Origin: Streptomyces chromofuscus
GTDB lineage: Bacteria > Actinomycetota > Actinomycetes > Streptomycetales > Streptomycetaceae
Assembly: GCF_015160875.1 (NCBI RefSeq)
Contig: NZ_CP063374.1
Coordinates: forward strand, 930,001 to 994,000
Length of the DNA stretch: 64,000 nucleotides
Reading direction: 5' to 3'
The notes beneath the pieces were generated by a model, which did no database searches, was not told the DNA's origin, and was given only the letters and a program-made list of their open reading frames with translations. Within the stretch, counting starts at the first letter, position 1. Each line of letters opens with the position of its first letter. Of this stretch, positions 17,836 through 26,146 are shown one piece after another. The translations under genes and the position numbers were made by a program.

Positions 17836-18102
17836 TGCGGCGTTCGATCGACCTGTCGTGTCACCCCTGTTGCGGCATGCACGGACCCGCCGGACTCGGT
17901 GACGCCGCGCCGGCGCCCCTCAGCGTGGAACGACGTTGTCCAGCTTCCCGACCTGCGGCGAACCGGGACAACTGGCGCCGGATGAGCCCCTCGAGACGGG
18001 GCCACAAGGAAGGGGTGAACGCGCCGGCGTGCGGGGTGATCAGCACGCCAACGTTCTCGTCCCCGGTGGTGCGACGCTCACCCCGGCACTGCGACGCAAC
18101 GG

Positions 18103-18129
18103 TGTCACAACCGGTGTCTGCGCCCGGTC
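18103..18129 (+). promoter_or_regulatory. ECF41-type promoter for the ferredoxin reductase
   Basis: TGTCACA, 16 bases, GGTC, exact; a leader of about 55 bases to the ATG at 18192. The 630-base gap between 17560 and 18192 holds this site and the divergent one at 17809, and no convincing gene. Confidence 0.7.
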
Positions 18130-18191
18130 TCATGGATGACCGTGCCACACGCCTCGCTGTGTGTGCCTCACAACCTCAGACTGGGATTCTC

Positions 18192-19424
18192 ATGTCGCGT
18201 GTGAATACGTTCGTGATCGTCGGGGGCGGCCTGGCCGCCGGCAAGGCCGCGGAAGAACTGCGCGAACACGGCCACGACGGGCCCCTCGTCGTCATCGGGG
18301 ACGAGCCCGAGCGGCCCTACGTCCGACCGCCGCTGTCCAAGGGCTACCTGCTGGGCAAGGAGGACCGCGAGTCGATCCACGTGCACCCCGATGGCTGGTA
18401 CCGGGAACACGGAGTCGATCTGCTTCTGGGCACGAGCGTGACGTCGGTCGACGGGCAGGCCAAGGAGGTGACGCTGGATGACGGCCGTCGCGTGCCCTAC
18501 GCCAAGCTGCTCCTGGCGACCGGTTCCTCACCGCGCCGCCTGACGGTCCCGGGGGCGGACCTGGACAACGTGCTGTACCTGCGGCGCGTGGGCGACAGCG
18601 AGCGTCTCAAGGCCGCCTTCACCGAGGGCGCACGGATCGTGGTGGTCGGCGGCGGATGGATCGGTCTGGAGACGGCTGCGGCGGCCCGGACGGCCGGCGC
18701 GCAGGTGACCGTGCTCGAACGCGGCGAGCTGCCGCTGCTCAAGGTACTGGGCCGGGAAGCGGCCGAGGTCTTCGCCGGCCTGCACCAGGAGCACGGCGTC
18801 GACCTGCGTCCCCACGCCCGGATCGAGCGGATCACCGGAACCGGCGGTCGCGCGGACGGGGTCCGGCTCGCCGACGGCACCCACGTGCCCGCGGACGCCG
18901 TGGTGGTGGGTGTGGGCATCACACCCAACGTCCGCCTCGCCGAGGAGGCGGGCCTGGAGGTACGCGACGGCATCGTCACGGACGAGCACCTGCGGACGTC
19001 CGCGGCCGACATCCACGCCGCCGGCGACGTCGCCAACGCCTACCATCCGCGGCTCGGCCGGCACCTGCGTGTCGAGCACTGGGCCAACGCGCTGCACCAG
19101 CCGCGCACCGCCGCGCTGAGCATGCTGGGCAAGGACGCGGTCTACGACCGGCTGCCGTACTTCTACACCGACCAGTACGACCTCGGGATGGAGTACACCG
19201 GCTACGCCGAGCCGGGCGGCTACGACCGTGTCGTCTTCCGCGGAGCACGGGACGAGCGGCGGTTCATCGCCTTCTGGATGTCCGGGAACCGGGTCCTGGC
19301 AGGAATGAGCGTCAACGTGTGGGACGTCATCGGCACGATCCGCTCCCTCATCGAGTCCGGCGTGGAGACGGACGACGCCGTCCTGTCCGATCCCGCGGTT
19401 CCCCTGGAGGGCCTTCTTCCCTGA
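18192..19424 (+). CDS. FAD-dependent ferredoxin reductase
   Basis: A 410-residue flavoprotein of the putidaredoxin/rhodocoxin reductase type, moving electrons from NAD(P)H to a ferredoxin. The FAD motif is IVGGGLAAGKAAEEL (9-23), the NAD(P) motif VVVGGGWIGLE (150-160), and the second FAD motif DIHAAGDVAN near residue 276-285. RPYVRPPLSKGYLLG and the C-terminal YFYTDQYDLGMEYTGYA stretch are signatures of this subfamily. The start ATG at 18192 has a weak GGGA site. A 7Fe ferredoxin gene (20813-21199) with the same promoter type is a likely electron acceptor. Not coupled to an oxygenase gene here. Confidence 0.88.
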   Translation: MSRVNTFVIVGGGLAAGKAAEELREHGHDGPLVVIGDEPERPYVRPPLSKGYLLGKEDRESIHVHPDGWYREHGVDLLLGTSVTSVDGQAKEVTLDDGRRVPYAKLLLATGSSPRRLTVPGADLDNVLYLRRVGDSERLKAAFTEGARIVVVGGGWIGLETAAAARTAGAQVTVLERGELPLLKVLGREAAEVFAGLHQEHGVDLRPHARIERITGTGGRADGVRLADGTHVPADAVVVGVGITPNVRLAEEAGLEVRDGIVTDEHLRTSAADIHAAGDVANAYHPRLGRHLRVEHWANALHQPRTAALSMLGKDAVYDRLPYFYTDQYDLGMEYTGYAEPGGYDRVVFRGARDERRFIAFWMSGNRVLAGMSVNVWDVIGTIRSLIESGVETDDAVLSDPAVPLEGLLP

Positions 19425-19610
19425 GACACCGGCGCACCGCAGGGCGCACGACGGTGCCCGAGCACATCGAGTCGGCCCACAGAGTGCTCGGACGATTCGC
19501 CGCTTCCGCACGCCACGCACCCGCGCCGGCGCCCTGGCACCGAGGTCTCACGGGCGTCAGCCCTTTGCCGGCTTCCCGCCCCACCACGTTCGACCGACGA
19601 GAGCGGACAC

Positions 19611-19970
19611 ATGACCGACAACCCCCGCCCACCTCTGCGTCCGATGCCGGACGACTGGCGACGGGCACTCGCCGTGGTGGCCCATCCCGACGATCTGGAG
19701 TACGGATGCTCGGCCGCCGTGGCCTCCTGGGTGGCGGACGGCCGGCAGGTCGCCTACGTACTCGCCACCCGGGGTGAGGCCGGTATCGACACCCTGGCCC
19801 CCGATCGAGCCCGGGTCGAGGCGAACGGCCGGCCGGCCGTGCTGGTCTCGTCCGGCGGGGAGCCGGTCGCCCTGCTGTCCGTCGACGTCTCGACGGAGGG
19901 CATCGACCGGCTCATGTGGGTGATGAATCCGGCCAAGCTGTCGCCCTATGTGACCTCTCTGAGCGGCTGA
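19611..19970 (+). pseudogene. In-frame chimera: PIG-L deacetylase N-terminus fused to ECF41 sigma C-terminus
   Basis: A 119-residue open frame. Residues 1-67 match the N-terminus of a PIG-L/LmbE-family deacetylase ([39 protein letters not shown]), including the AHPDD zinc motif. From residue 68 the sequence switches to the SnoaL-like C-terminus of an ECF41 sigma factor ([28 protein letters not shown]); the same VEANGR and NPxK(I/L) motifs occur in the sigma factor at 25196. A deletion joining two neighbouring genes in frame explains this best. Neither half is complete, so function is unlikely, though a small protein could be made. No ECF41-type site precedes it directly. Confidence 0.72.
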
Positions 19971-20007
19971 GCTGCTGCCGGGCGTCCTCGGATCGTCGAC
20001 GGGCAGG

Positions 20008-20034
20008 CGTCACAGGAACGGTCACTTGTCGGTC
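20008..20034 (+). promoter_or_regulatory. ECF41-type promoter upstream of the Ohr-like gene
   Basis: CGTCACA, 16 bases, GGTC. It lies 220 bases before the GTG at 20255. A second, poorer match (CGTCACA-N16-GGCC, 20165-20191) is nearer. The gap 19971-20254 holds no recognised gene. Confidence 0.55.
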
Positions 20035-20254
20035 ATCCAGTAGTCCGGAACCCCCGGGCCACCCACAACTCTGGAGACAGACAACGTGACGTGCGTCGTG
20101 TGCGGTGCGGTACGGGCTGCGCGAGAGGGCACCCGGGTTTCCCGGGGCGCACCGCGAATCGGGCCGTCACAGCCCTCTGGCACCCCAGGCCCCCGTGTAC
20201 GCGCTCCCGGACGTCTGCCGGGACGCCGTACCGCGACGACATCGGAGTCATGCC

Positions 20255-20752
20255 GTGACCGAGCGGATCCAGTTGCCCAGCCTGTCGACCGAGAAGGACT
20301 ACGACGGGGACCAGTTCTCGCCCATCTACACGACCACCGTGACCGTCCACGGCGGTGTGACCTCGCACGGGCGGGCCTCCGGCCGGGCACGCTCGTCCGA
20401 CGGCGCCCTGGACCTCGATCTGCGCATGCCCGCCGAGCTGGGCGGTGACGGCCGGGGAACCAATCCCGAGCAGCTCTTCGCGGCCGGCTTCGCGGCGTGC
20501 TTCCACGGCGCGCTGAGCCTCCTGGCACGGCAGGAGGCACTCGACGCCGCGGCCATCTCCGTCGTGACGACCGTCGCCTTCGGACGGGATCCCGGGGACG
20601 GTGGATATGTGCTGCGCGTCGACCTGGTCGTGCGGTGGCCCGGTGTCGACCGGGAGACGGCCACCGGTCTGATGGAGCAGGCCGACGCGCTGTGTCCCTA
20701 CGCGCGGATGGCCTGGAGGGGCACGCCGACAACCATCACGCTCGCCTCGTGA
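20255..20752 (+). CDS. Ohr/OsmC-family peroxidase
   Basis: A 165-residue thiol peroxidase of the Ohr branch of OsmC, reducing organic hydroperoxides. The two catalytic cysteines are visible: Cys82 in AACFHGAL and Cys147 in ALCPYAR, the Ohr pattern. An acidic N-terminal extension of about 20 residues makes it longer than the usual 140. The GTG at 20255 is chosen since homology begins right after it (TTTVTVHGG); the ribosome site is CGGAG. It is convergent with the ferredoxin gene. Expression is probably from the upstream ECF41-type site, in line with a role against peroxides. Confidence 0.87.
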   Translation: MTERIQLPSLSTEKDYDGDQFSPIYTTTVTVHGGVTSHGRASGRARSSDGALDLDLRMPAELGGDGRGTNPEQLFAAGFAACFHGALSLLARQEALDAAAISVVTTVAFGRDPGDGGYVLRVDLVVRWPGVDRETATGLMEQADALCPYARMAWRGTPTTITLAS

Positions 20753-20812
20753 CCGGTACGTCCGGCAGGCGTGGCCGCCCCCGCGGCGGCCACTGGTGGT
20801 CGGCGCCGCCGC

Positions 20813-21199
20813 TCAGGACGGAAACCACAGGTCCGCGTCGGCGGCTTCCTCCTTCCGGACGGCGAAAACGGAGATCTCCTTCTTGTGCGGGTTCTGCGGG
20901 GGCAGGGCCGCGACCAGGGGATGGTCACCGAGCGTGTCACGTTGGTGTCGCTGCCCCGGGGTCGCGGCAGCGAGGAACTCCGCGTTGACGGACCGGTAGT
21001 GCGCCCAGTGCTGCGGCAGGTCGTCCTCGTAGAAGATGGCTTCCACGGGGCAGACGGGCTCGCAGGCGTGGCAGTCGACGCACTCCACGGGGTTAATGTA
21101 GAGCGTGCGTGAACCCTCGTGGATGCAGTCCACGGGGCATTCGGTCACACACGCCCGGTCCTTGATGTCGACGCAGGGCTGCGCGATGACGTATGTCAT
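20813..21199 (-). CDS. fdxA: 7Fe ferredoxin (3Fe-4S + 4Fe-4S)
   Basis: A 128-residue soluble ferredoxin of the FdxA type. Cys9, Cys17, Cys21, Cys25 and Cys40, Cys43, Cys46, Cys50 occur in the order CX7CX3CX3CP and CX2CX2CX3CP, which is the 7Fe (one 3Fe-4S, one 4Fe-4S cluster) arrangement. The domain ends near residue 107; the remaining tail (KEISVFAVRKEEAADADLWF) is extra and unassigned. A strong GAGGAGGAGAGGG ribosome site precedes the ATG at 21199. An exact ECF41-type promoter lies about 70 bases upstream. Likely partner of the ferredoxin reductase at 18192. Confidence 0.9.
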   Translation of the reverse strand: MTYVIAQPCVDIKDRACVTECPVDCIHEGSRTLYINPVECVDCHACEPVCPVEAIFYEDDLPQHWAHYRSVNAEFLAAATPGQRHQRDTLGDHPLVAALPPQNPHKKEISVFAVRKEEAADADLWFPS

Positions 21200-21268
21200 C
21201 CCTCTCCTCCTCCTCGCCGTCGAACACGTCACAGGGCCGGCTCGTGCGGCCGTCGGGCTCGTCGACAT

Positions 21269-21295
21269 GACCGGGGATGCCGTCATGTTGTGACA
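21269..21295 (-). promoter_or_regulatory. ECF41-type promoter for the ferredoxin
   Basis: Minus-strand TGTCACA, 16 bases, GGTC, exact. It is divergent from the site at 21357. Confidence 0.7.
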
Positions 21296-21356
21296 CATGA
21301 ACACACTCGGTGGTCACCACACCTCGCCCCCGGACGCCGGGAGCGGCGGCGCCGTT

Positions 21357-21383
21357 GTCACAAACCACCGCCGGACCTGGTCC
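21357..21383 (+). promoter_or_regulatory. ECF41-type promoter for the flavoprotein unit
   Basis: TGTCACA, 16 bases, GGTC, exact; only 35 bases before the GTG at 21418. It probably transcribes the flavoprotein, the broken SDR and YceI up to the palindromic terminator at 24442. Confidence 0.7.
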
Positions 21384-21417
21384 TACTCAGTGACCACCCA
21401 GAGCGACGGGAGCAATT

Positions 21418-23148
21418 GTGCCTATCACCGAACAACGTCTGGCCACCACGGTGCTGGTGATCGGTACCGGCGGGGCCGGCCTGCGGGCGGCGATCGAGCT
21501 GGCCGAGGCCGGCATCGACGTCATCGCCGTCGGCAAGCGTCCCAAGGAGGACACCCACACCTCTTTGGCCGCCGGCGGGATCAACGCGGCCCTGGCCACG
21601 ATGGACCCCGAGGACACTTGGCAGCAGCACGCCGCGGACACTCTCAAGGAGAGTTACCTGCTCGGCGACCCCCGCACGGCCGAGATCGTCACCCAGGGCG
21701 CGGCCCTCGGCATCGACGACCTGGAACGCTACGGAATGGCCTTCGCCCGCGAAGGGGACGGCCGGATCTCACAGCGCTTCTTCGGCGCCCACAAGTTCCG
21801 CCGCACCGCCTTCGCCGGCGACTACACCGGCCTGGAGATCCAGCGCACTCTCATCCGGCGCGCGAGCCAGCTGGACATCCCCATGCTGGACAGCGTCTAC
21901 ATCACTCGTCTCCTGGTCCACGACGGGGCCGTCTTCGGGGCCTACGGCTTCGACCTCAACAACGGCACCCGCTACCTGGTCCACGCGGACGCCGTCATCC
22001 TCGCGGCCGGCGGGCACACCCGCATCTGGCGACGCACCTCCTCGCGACGGGACGAGAACACCGGCGACTCCTTCCGCCTGGCGGTCGAGGCCGGGGCCCG
22101 CCTGCGCGACCCCGAACTGGTCCAGTTCCACCCCTCCGGCATCATCGAACCGGAGAACGCCGCCGGCACCCTGGTCAGTGAGGCGGCCCGCGGCGAGGGC
22201 GGCATCCTGCGCAACGCCCTCGGCGAGCGGTACATGTCCCGCTACGACCCTCAGCGGATGGAGCTGTCCACGCGCGACCGCGTGGCCCTCGCCTCCTACA
22301 CCGAGATCAAGGAAGGCCGCGGTACCCCCAACGGCGGGGTCTGGCTCGACGTCTCCCACCTCCCCCGTCAGACGATCATGAACCGGCTCCCCCGGGTCTA
22401 CCAGACGCTCCTCGAACTGCAGATGCTCGACATCACCCGTGATCCCATCGAGGTCGCCCCCACGGCGCACTACTCGATGGGTGGCGTCTGGGTCCGTCCC
22501 GAGGACCACAGCACCGACGTCCGCGGCCTCTACGCCATCGGCGAGGCCTCCAGCGGCCTGCACGGCGCCAACCGCCTGGGCGGCAACAGTCTCATCGAAC
22601 TCCTCGTCTACGGCCGCATCACCGGCCAGGCCGCCGCCGCCTACTCGGAGTCGCTGACCGCGCAACCCCGATCCGCGGCCGCCGTGGCCCAGGCCCGCGC
22701 CGAAGTCGACGAACTGCTCGCCGCGGACGGACCCGAGAACGTCCGCGCCCTCCAGCGCGCCATCCGCAACACCATGACCGAACACGCCGGCGTCGTCCGT
22801 GACGAACAGGGTCTGCGCACCGGCCTGGCGGAGCTGGACACCATCGAGAAGCGCATGGAGAACATCGGAGTCCATCCCGACATCGCCGGCTTCCAGGACC
22901 TCGCCCACGCCTTCGACCTCAAGTCGGCCGCCCTGGCGGCCCGCGCCACCCTCGAGGCGGCGCTGGAACGCCGGGAAACCCGCGGTTGTCACAACCGCAG
23001 CGATTTCCCCGACATGGACCCCGCCCTCCGCGTCAACCTCGTCTGGTCCCCGGCGACCGGAATCACCCGCGAGAGTATTCCCCCCGTCCCGGACGAGATC
23101 GCGGCGCTGATGGTGGACGTCACCACCGACGGAAAGCTCGTCGAATAG
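21418..23148 (+). CDS. SdhA/FrdA-like FAD-binding flavoprotein
   Basis: A 576-residue flavoprotein of the succinate dehydrogenase/fumarate reductase/L-aspartate oxidase family. The FAD dinucleotide motif is VIGTGGAGLRAAIELA (14-29), with TSLAAGGINAAL for FAD attachment and binding, QFHPSGI and EAARGEGG for substrate binding, and GLYAIGEASSGLHGANRLGGNSL near 365-390. In SdhA the covalent FAD links to a His just after the T(H)SxAAQGG-like segment; here the local sequence is DTHTSLAAGG, keeping a His. The start GTG at 21418 has GGGAG upstream. No iron-sulfur or membrane subunits follow, so its electron partner is unknown; the nearby ferredoxin is one candidate. Confidence 0.83.
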   Translation: MPITEQRLATTVLVIGTGGAGLRAAIELAEAGIDVIAVGKRPKEDTHTSLAAGGINAALATMDPEDTWQQHAADTLKESYLLGDPRTAEIVTQGAALGIDDLERYGMAFAREGDGRISQRFFGAHKFRRTAFAGDYTGLEIQRTLIRRASQLDIPMLDSVYITRLLVHDGAVFGAYGFDLNNGTRYLVHADAVILAAGGHTRIWRRTSSRRDENTGDSFRLAVEAGARLRDPELVQFHPSGIIEPENAAGTLVSEAARGEGGILRNALGERYMSRYDPQRMELSTRDRVALASYTEIKEGRGTPNGGVWLDVSHLPRQTIMNRLPRVYQTLLELQMLDITRDPIEVAPTAHYSMGGVWVRPEDHSTDVRGLYAIGEASSGLHGANRLGGNSLIELLVYGRITGQAAAAYSESLTAQPRSAAAVAQARAEVDELLAADGPENVRALQRAIRNTMTEHAGVVRDEQGLRTGLAELDTIEKRMENIGVHPDIAGFQDLAHAFDLKSAALAARATLEAALERRETRGCHNRSDFPDMDPALRVNLVWSPATGITRESIPPVPDEIAALMVDVTTDGKLVE

Positions 23149-23168
23149 CCGCCCGTCGGCCAGGCCGG

Positions 23169-23195
23169 GAACACACGAATGGTGCGTGCCCGGTC
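23169..23195 (+). promoter_or_regulatory. Degenerate ECF41-type site before the broken SDR gene
   Basis: GAACACA, 16 bases, GGTC. The CACA half of the -35 box, the spacing and the -10 box are kept. It may be a decayed promoter of the pseudogene at 23241, or chance. Confidence 0.35.
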
Positions 23196-23240
23196 TTTCC
23201 CGCTGCGGACGACTTCCCTCCACCCGAGAGCAACTTCAGC

Positions 23241-23670
23241 ATGAAGGTGGTAGTGATCGGCGGTACCGGACTGATCGGCTCGAAGCTGCTCGCCAAGCTC
23301 AACGAGCATGGTCACGAGGCAGTGCCGGCCGCCCCCAACACCGGCGTCAACACGCTCACGGGCGAGGGCCCGGCCGAGGTCCTGACCGGCGCCTCGGTCG
23401 TGGTCGACGTCTCCAACTCGCCCTCCTTCGAGGACGACGCGAGTTCATGAAGGGCATCGCCGAGGCGGCGACCGAGGGTGACACCGTCCGTGTGGCCCGG
23501 TCCAGATCCGGCCCGCAAGGGTCCGGCCGCCAAGAACGACCCGCGCACGGTCGTGAGCGACGTGCACGCACGGTACTTCGGTGCGGAGCTGCAGGAGACC
23601 ACGCCGCTCCCCGGGCCGGACGCACACGTCGGAGAGCCGCTTCACCGACTGGCTCGCGCAGCAGCACTGA
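23241..23670 (+). pseudogene. NmrA-like SDR gene with internal deletions and frameshifts
   Basis: The ATG at 23241 starts a perfect SDR opening (VVVIGGTGLIGSKLLAKL, VVVDVSNSPSFED). After about residue 66 roughly 65 residues of the family are missing, then a short piece of the C-terminal half follows (KGIAEAATEGDTVRVA), then another gap, then NDPRTVVSDVHARYFGAEL and LLPGPDAHVGE-like sequence in a different frame. A last frameshift is needed to read the family's normal end (SRFTDWLAQQH) to the stop at 23670. It is a decayed relative of the intact gene at 8694. Family layout is from memory. Its place inside the ECF41-type unit fits the epimerase/oxidoreductase partner class. Confidence 0.75.
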
Positions 23671-23837
23671 GTCGCCGGGTGACGGGCCGGCCCTGGGAGC
23701 AGGGCCCGCCACTCGCGCGGGGGTCTGTCGTCCGCACCGCGGACGGCAGGCCCCCTTCCACATTCGGCACGGTACTCGTCGAGACACCGACACACCTTGT
23801 CACCGACAGACCACCACCACAGAGAAGGCAACTCACC

Positions 23838-24434
23838 ATGCTGGTCCGACGCGATCAGGCCGTTCCTCCCGGCCAAGGCCCGTACCCGGGGGTGACCGGT
23901 AACTACACCATCGACCTGGTCCACAGCACGATCGGTTTCTCCGTCCGGCACGCCATGATCTCCAAGGTCCGCGGAAGGTTCGACCGTTTCGAGGGCCTTC
24001 TCAGACTCGACGGCTCCGACCCGTCCCGTTCCGAGGCGTACGTGAGTGTCCAGACCGACAGTCTGGACACGGGGGTCCAGGAGCGCGACGCGCACCTGGG
24101 AGGACCCTCCTTCTTCGACTCCGCGACGTTTCCCCTGATGAGCTTCCGCTCGACCGGCATCGTCCCGCTCGGCGACGACGAGTTCCGCCTCACGGGCAGT
24201 CTGCGCATCAAGGACATCGAACTGCCCCTGAACATCGACGTGGTCTTCGGCGGAGCCGGCGACGACGCCTACGGGCAGCACCGGGTCGGCTTCGAGGGCA
24301 CGGCCACCCTGCGGCGTTCGGACTGGGGGCTGGCCTGGAACACGCCGCTGGAGACGGGGGGTGTCCTCATCAGCGACAAGGTGACTCTGACCCTGGACGT
24401 CTCGGCGGTGCGGGTCGACCAGCACGCGGCCTGA
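23838..24434 (+). CDS. YceI-family protein
   Basis: A 198-residue lipocalin-like beta-barrel protein of the YceI family, thought to bind isoprenoid-like lipids. Family signatures are GNYTIDLVHSTIGFSVRHAMISKVRGRF near the start (residues about 21-48) and RDAHLGGPSFFDSATFPLMSF around 90-110. The DWGLAWNTPLETGGVLISDKVTL ending is typical of actinobacterial members. No signal peptide, so it is cytoplasmic. AGAGAAGG precedes the ATG at 23838. It is the last gene of the unit beginning at 21418 and is followed at once by a long perfect palindrome. YceI proteins with isoprenoid ligands would fit a regulon touching quinone-linked respiration; that is inference. Confidence 0.87.
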   Translation: MLVRRDQAVPPGQGPYPGVTGNYTIDLVHSTIGFSVRHAMISKVRGRFDRFEGLLRLDGSDPSRSEAYVSVQTDSLDTGVQERDAHLGGPSFFDSATFPLMSFRSTGIVPLGDDEFRLTGSLRIKDIELPLNIDVVFGGAGDDAYGQHRVGFEGTATLRRSDWGLAWNTPLETGGVLISDKVTLTLDVSAVRVDQHAA

Positions 24435-24441
24435 CGGGAAG

Positions 24442-24497
24442 CCGATGTGGGTGGGCGGGTGGTCCCGGTTCCGGGACCACCCGCCCACCCACATCGG
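24442..24497. terminator. Perfect 27-bp palindromic bidirectional terminator
   Basis: Two perfectly complementary 27-base arms (24442-24468 and 24471-24497) separated by two T bases, between the YceI stop and the stop of the convergent WhiB gene. This is an unusually long and exact hairpin and should stop transcription in both directions. Confidence 0.85.
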
Positions 24498-24521
24498 TGA
24501 CGGTCGACGACGGCACCGCGC

Positions 24522-24788
24522 TCAGGCGGCGGTTTCCGTCGCAGCCGACTCGCGTGCCGCGCGCCGCTGCATCGCACGGCGCTCCCCCTCCGTCGTGCCG
24601 CCCCAAATGCCCTCGACCGGGCCCGCGTCGACGGCCCACGCCAGGCACTGCTCCGTCACGGGGCAACGCCGGCAGACGGCCTTCGCCTCGTCCGTCTGGA
24701 ACGCCACCGGACCACTGTTGACGCTGCCTATCGGGAAGAAAAGATCGGGATCTCGGCGTAGGCAGAGGCCCCGTGCACGCCAATCCAT
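24522..24788 (-). CDS. WhiB-family iron-sulfur transcription factor
   Basis: An 88-residue Wbl protein. Four cluster cysteines are present, Cys9, Cys39, Cys42 and Cys48 (CX29CX2CX5C), with the GIWGG turn at 60-64 and a basic C-terminal RRAMQRRAARE helix that would touch DNA. The strong AGGAGG site before the ATG at 24788 fixes the start. Wbl proteins usually bind the principal sigma factor and respond to O2 or NO through a 4Fe-4S cluster. An exact ECF41-type promoter lies about 105 bases upstream, so a redox sensor may be under alternative-sigma control. Confidence 0.9.
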   Translation of the reverse strand: MDWRARGLCLRRDPDLFFPIGSVNSGPVAFQTDEAKAVCRRCPVTEQCLAWAVDAGPVEGIWGGTTEGERRAMQRRAARESAATETAA

Positions 24789-24890
24789 GAACACCTCCTG
24801 CGTGAGGAACAAACACCGGTTCGGGGGGTGGCTCGTCGTGAGGGAACGCCAGGAACGCGGTGGGCGATACATCACCCTTTCCCCGTGAAA

Positions 24891-24917
24891 GACCGAACGG
24901 TCGACGCGTGTGTGACA
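24891..24917 (-). promoter_or_regulatory. ECF41-type promoter for the WhiB gene
   Basis: Minus-strand TGTCACA, 16 bases, GGTC, exact. Confidence 0.7.
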
Positions 24918-25031
24918 TCGGGCCGGTACCGACCGGCAGCCCCCCGTCCGCCCAGCCGTCGAGCGTGCCGGCTACGGGGCGGGGTCGACTGCCCGCTCTG
25001 CGAAGGTCCGGCAAGAAATGCACCGCAAACC

Positions 25032-25058
25032 TGTCACGAAGCGCCCGCGCCGCCGGTC
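25032..25058 (+). promoter_or_regulatory. ECF41-type promoter for the first ECF sigma gene
   Basis: TGTCACG, 16 bases, GGTC. It lies about 165-195 bases before the sigma start, so the leader is long. It suggests autoregulation, as reported for SigJ/ECF41. Confidence 0.6.
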
Positions 25059-25195
25059 ACTTGGAGCGGAGGTGACTGCACCACCTCGCCAGAACCCTCA
25101 GTACGCCCGGCCGCCACCCTCGCGGTCCTCGACAGACGGCCACACGGTCGCATCCGCGAAAACACCGGTACCAGAGAGACGGAGACCAAAGGATC

Positions 25196-26116
25196 ATGCA
25201 TCCAGAGGCGCCCCCCGTGGAAGGCGACATGAGCGAGGCCGTTTCCATATTCGTAGAGCTGCGGCCACGTCTCTTCGGCATCGCCTATCGCGTGCTGGGC
25301 AGTGCGGTGGAGGCCGAGGACGTCGTCCAGGAGGTGTGGCTGCGCTGGCAGAGGACCGACCGTTCCGTCGTGGTCAGCCCCGTGGCGTTCCTGTCGAGTA
25401 CCACCACACGGCTGGCCATCAACGTGGCCCAGTCGGCCCGCGTCCGCCGCGAGACCTACATCGGTCCGTGGCTGCCCGAGCCCGTCGACACCAGCAATGA
25501 CCCGGAGGTCGGCGCCGAACGGGCGGAGGCGCTGGAACTCGCCCTGCTCCTGCTGCTGGAGAGGCTGCCCCCGACCGAGCGCGCCGCGTACGTCCTGAGG
25601 GAAGCCTTCGACTACGCCTATCCCGAGATCGCGCGCATCCTGCAACTGAGCGTCGTCAACGTGAGGAAGATCGTCAGCCGGGCTCGCAAACACCTCACCG
25701 ACGACCAGCGGGACAGCGTCGACGCCGCCGAGCACCGGAAGCTGCTCAACGCGTTCGTCGCCGCCGCCCGGCAGGGGGACGTCGCCTCGCTGGAGGCACT
25801 GCTCACGCCGGACGCGGTCAGTCTGTCCGACGGGAACGGCATCCGGGGAGCGGCTCGCGTTCCCGTCCTGGGCCGTGCCCGCGTGGCGAACCTGTCGACC
25901 GCCTATCCACGGTTCTGGCCGACGGTCGAGGTGGAGCCGGTCGAGGCGAACGGACGAAGCGGAATCCTGCTCCACCGGGACGGCCGGCCCACCACCTTCA
26001 TGACCATCGCCGCCACGTACCGGGGCGTTCATCAGGTGATGTGGGTCTTCAACCCGAGAAAGATCGCCGCCTTCGTCGGCTCCCGCTCCCGCTGTGCGGC
26101 CGTCCCCGGTGTCTGA
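25196..26116 (+). CDS. ECF41-type sigma factor with SnoaL-like C-terminal domain (copy A)
   Basis: A 306-residue ECF sigma factor. Region 2 covers about 15-80 (RLFGIAYRVLGS, EAEDVVQEVWLRW), the ECF41 linker motif WLPEP is at 92-96, region 4 covers about 110-170 (LPPTERAAYVLREAFDY, YPEIARIL, SRARKHL) and a SnoaL-like domain follows from about 180. In published ECF41 proteins this domain carries DGGGK and NPDKL and acts as a built-in modulator. Here those positions read SDGNG (211-215) and NPRKI (286-290), so both are altered while WLPEP is intact. The start may instead be ATG 25229, which has a better GGAAGG site. The gene faces copy B convergently. Confidence 0.9.
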   Translation: MHPEAPPVEGDMSEAVSIFVELRPRLFGIAYRVLGSAVEAEDVVQEVWLRWQRTDRSVVVSPVAFLSSTTTRLAINVAQSARVRRETYIGPWLPEPVDTSNDPEVGAERAEALELALLLLLERLPPTERAAYVLREAFDYAYPEIARILQLSVVNVRKIVSRARKHLTDDQRDSVDAAEHRKLLNAFVAAARQGDVASLEALLTPDAVSLSDGNGIRGAARVPVLGRARVANLSTAYPRFWPTVEVEPVEANGRSGILLHRDGRPTTFMTIAATYRGVHQVMWVFNPRKIAAFVGSRSRCAAVPGV

Positions 26117-26146
26117 GACCGACCTCGGTGCGACATGTCAGGGATG

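Noticed and set aside
21228..21255. CGTCACA-N17-CGTC on the plus strand
   Set aside because: It matches canonical ECF41 boxes loosely, but its spacer is 17, its -35 has a mismatch, and it points towards no gene start of its own; the better-matching site at 21357 explains the downstream gene.
22986..23015. TGTCACA inside the flavoprotein gene
   Set aside because: No GGTC, CGTC or TGTC at the right distance (it reads CGAC), and it lies inside coding sequence.
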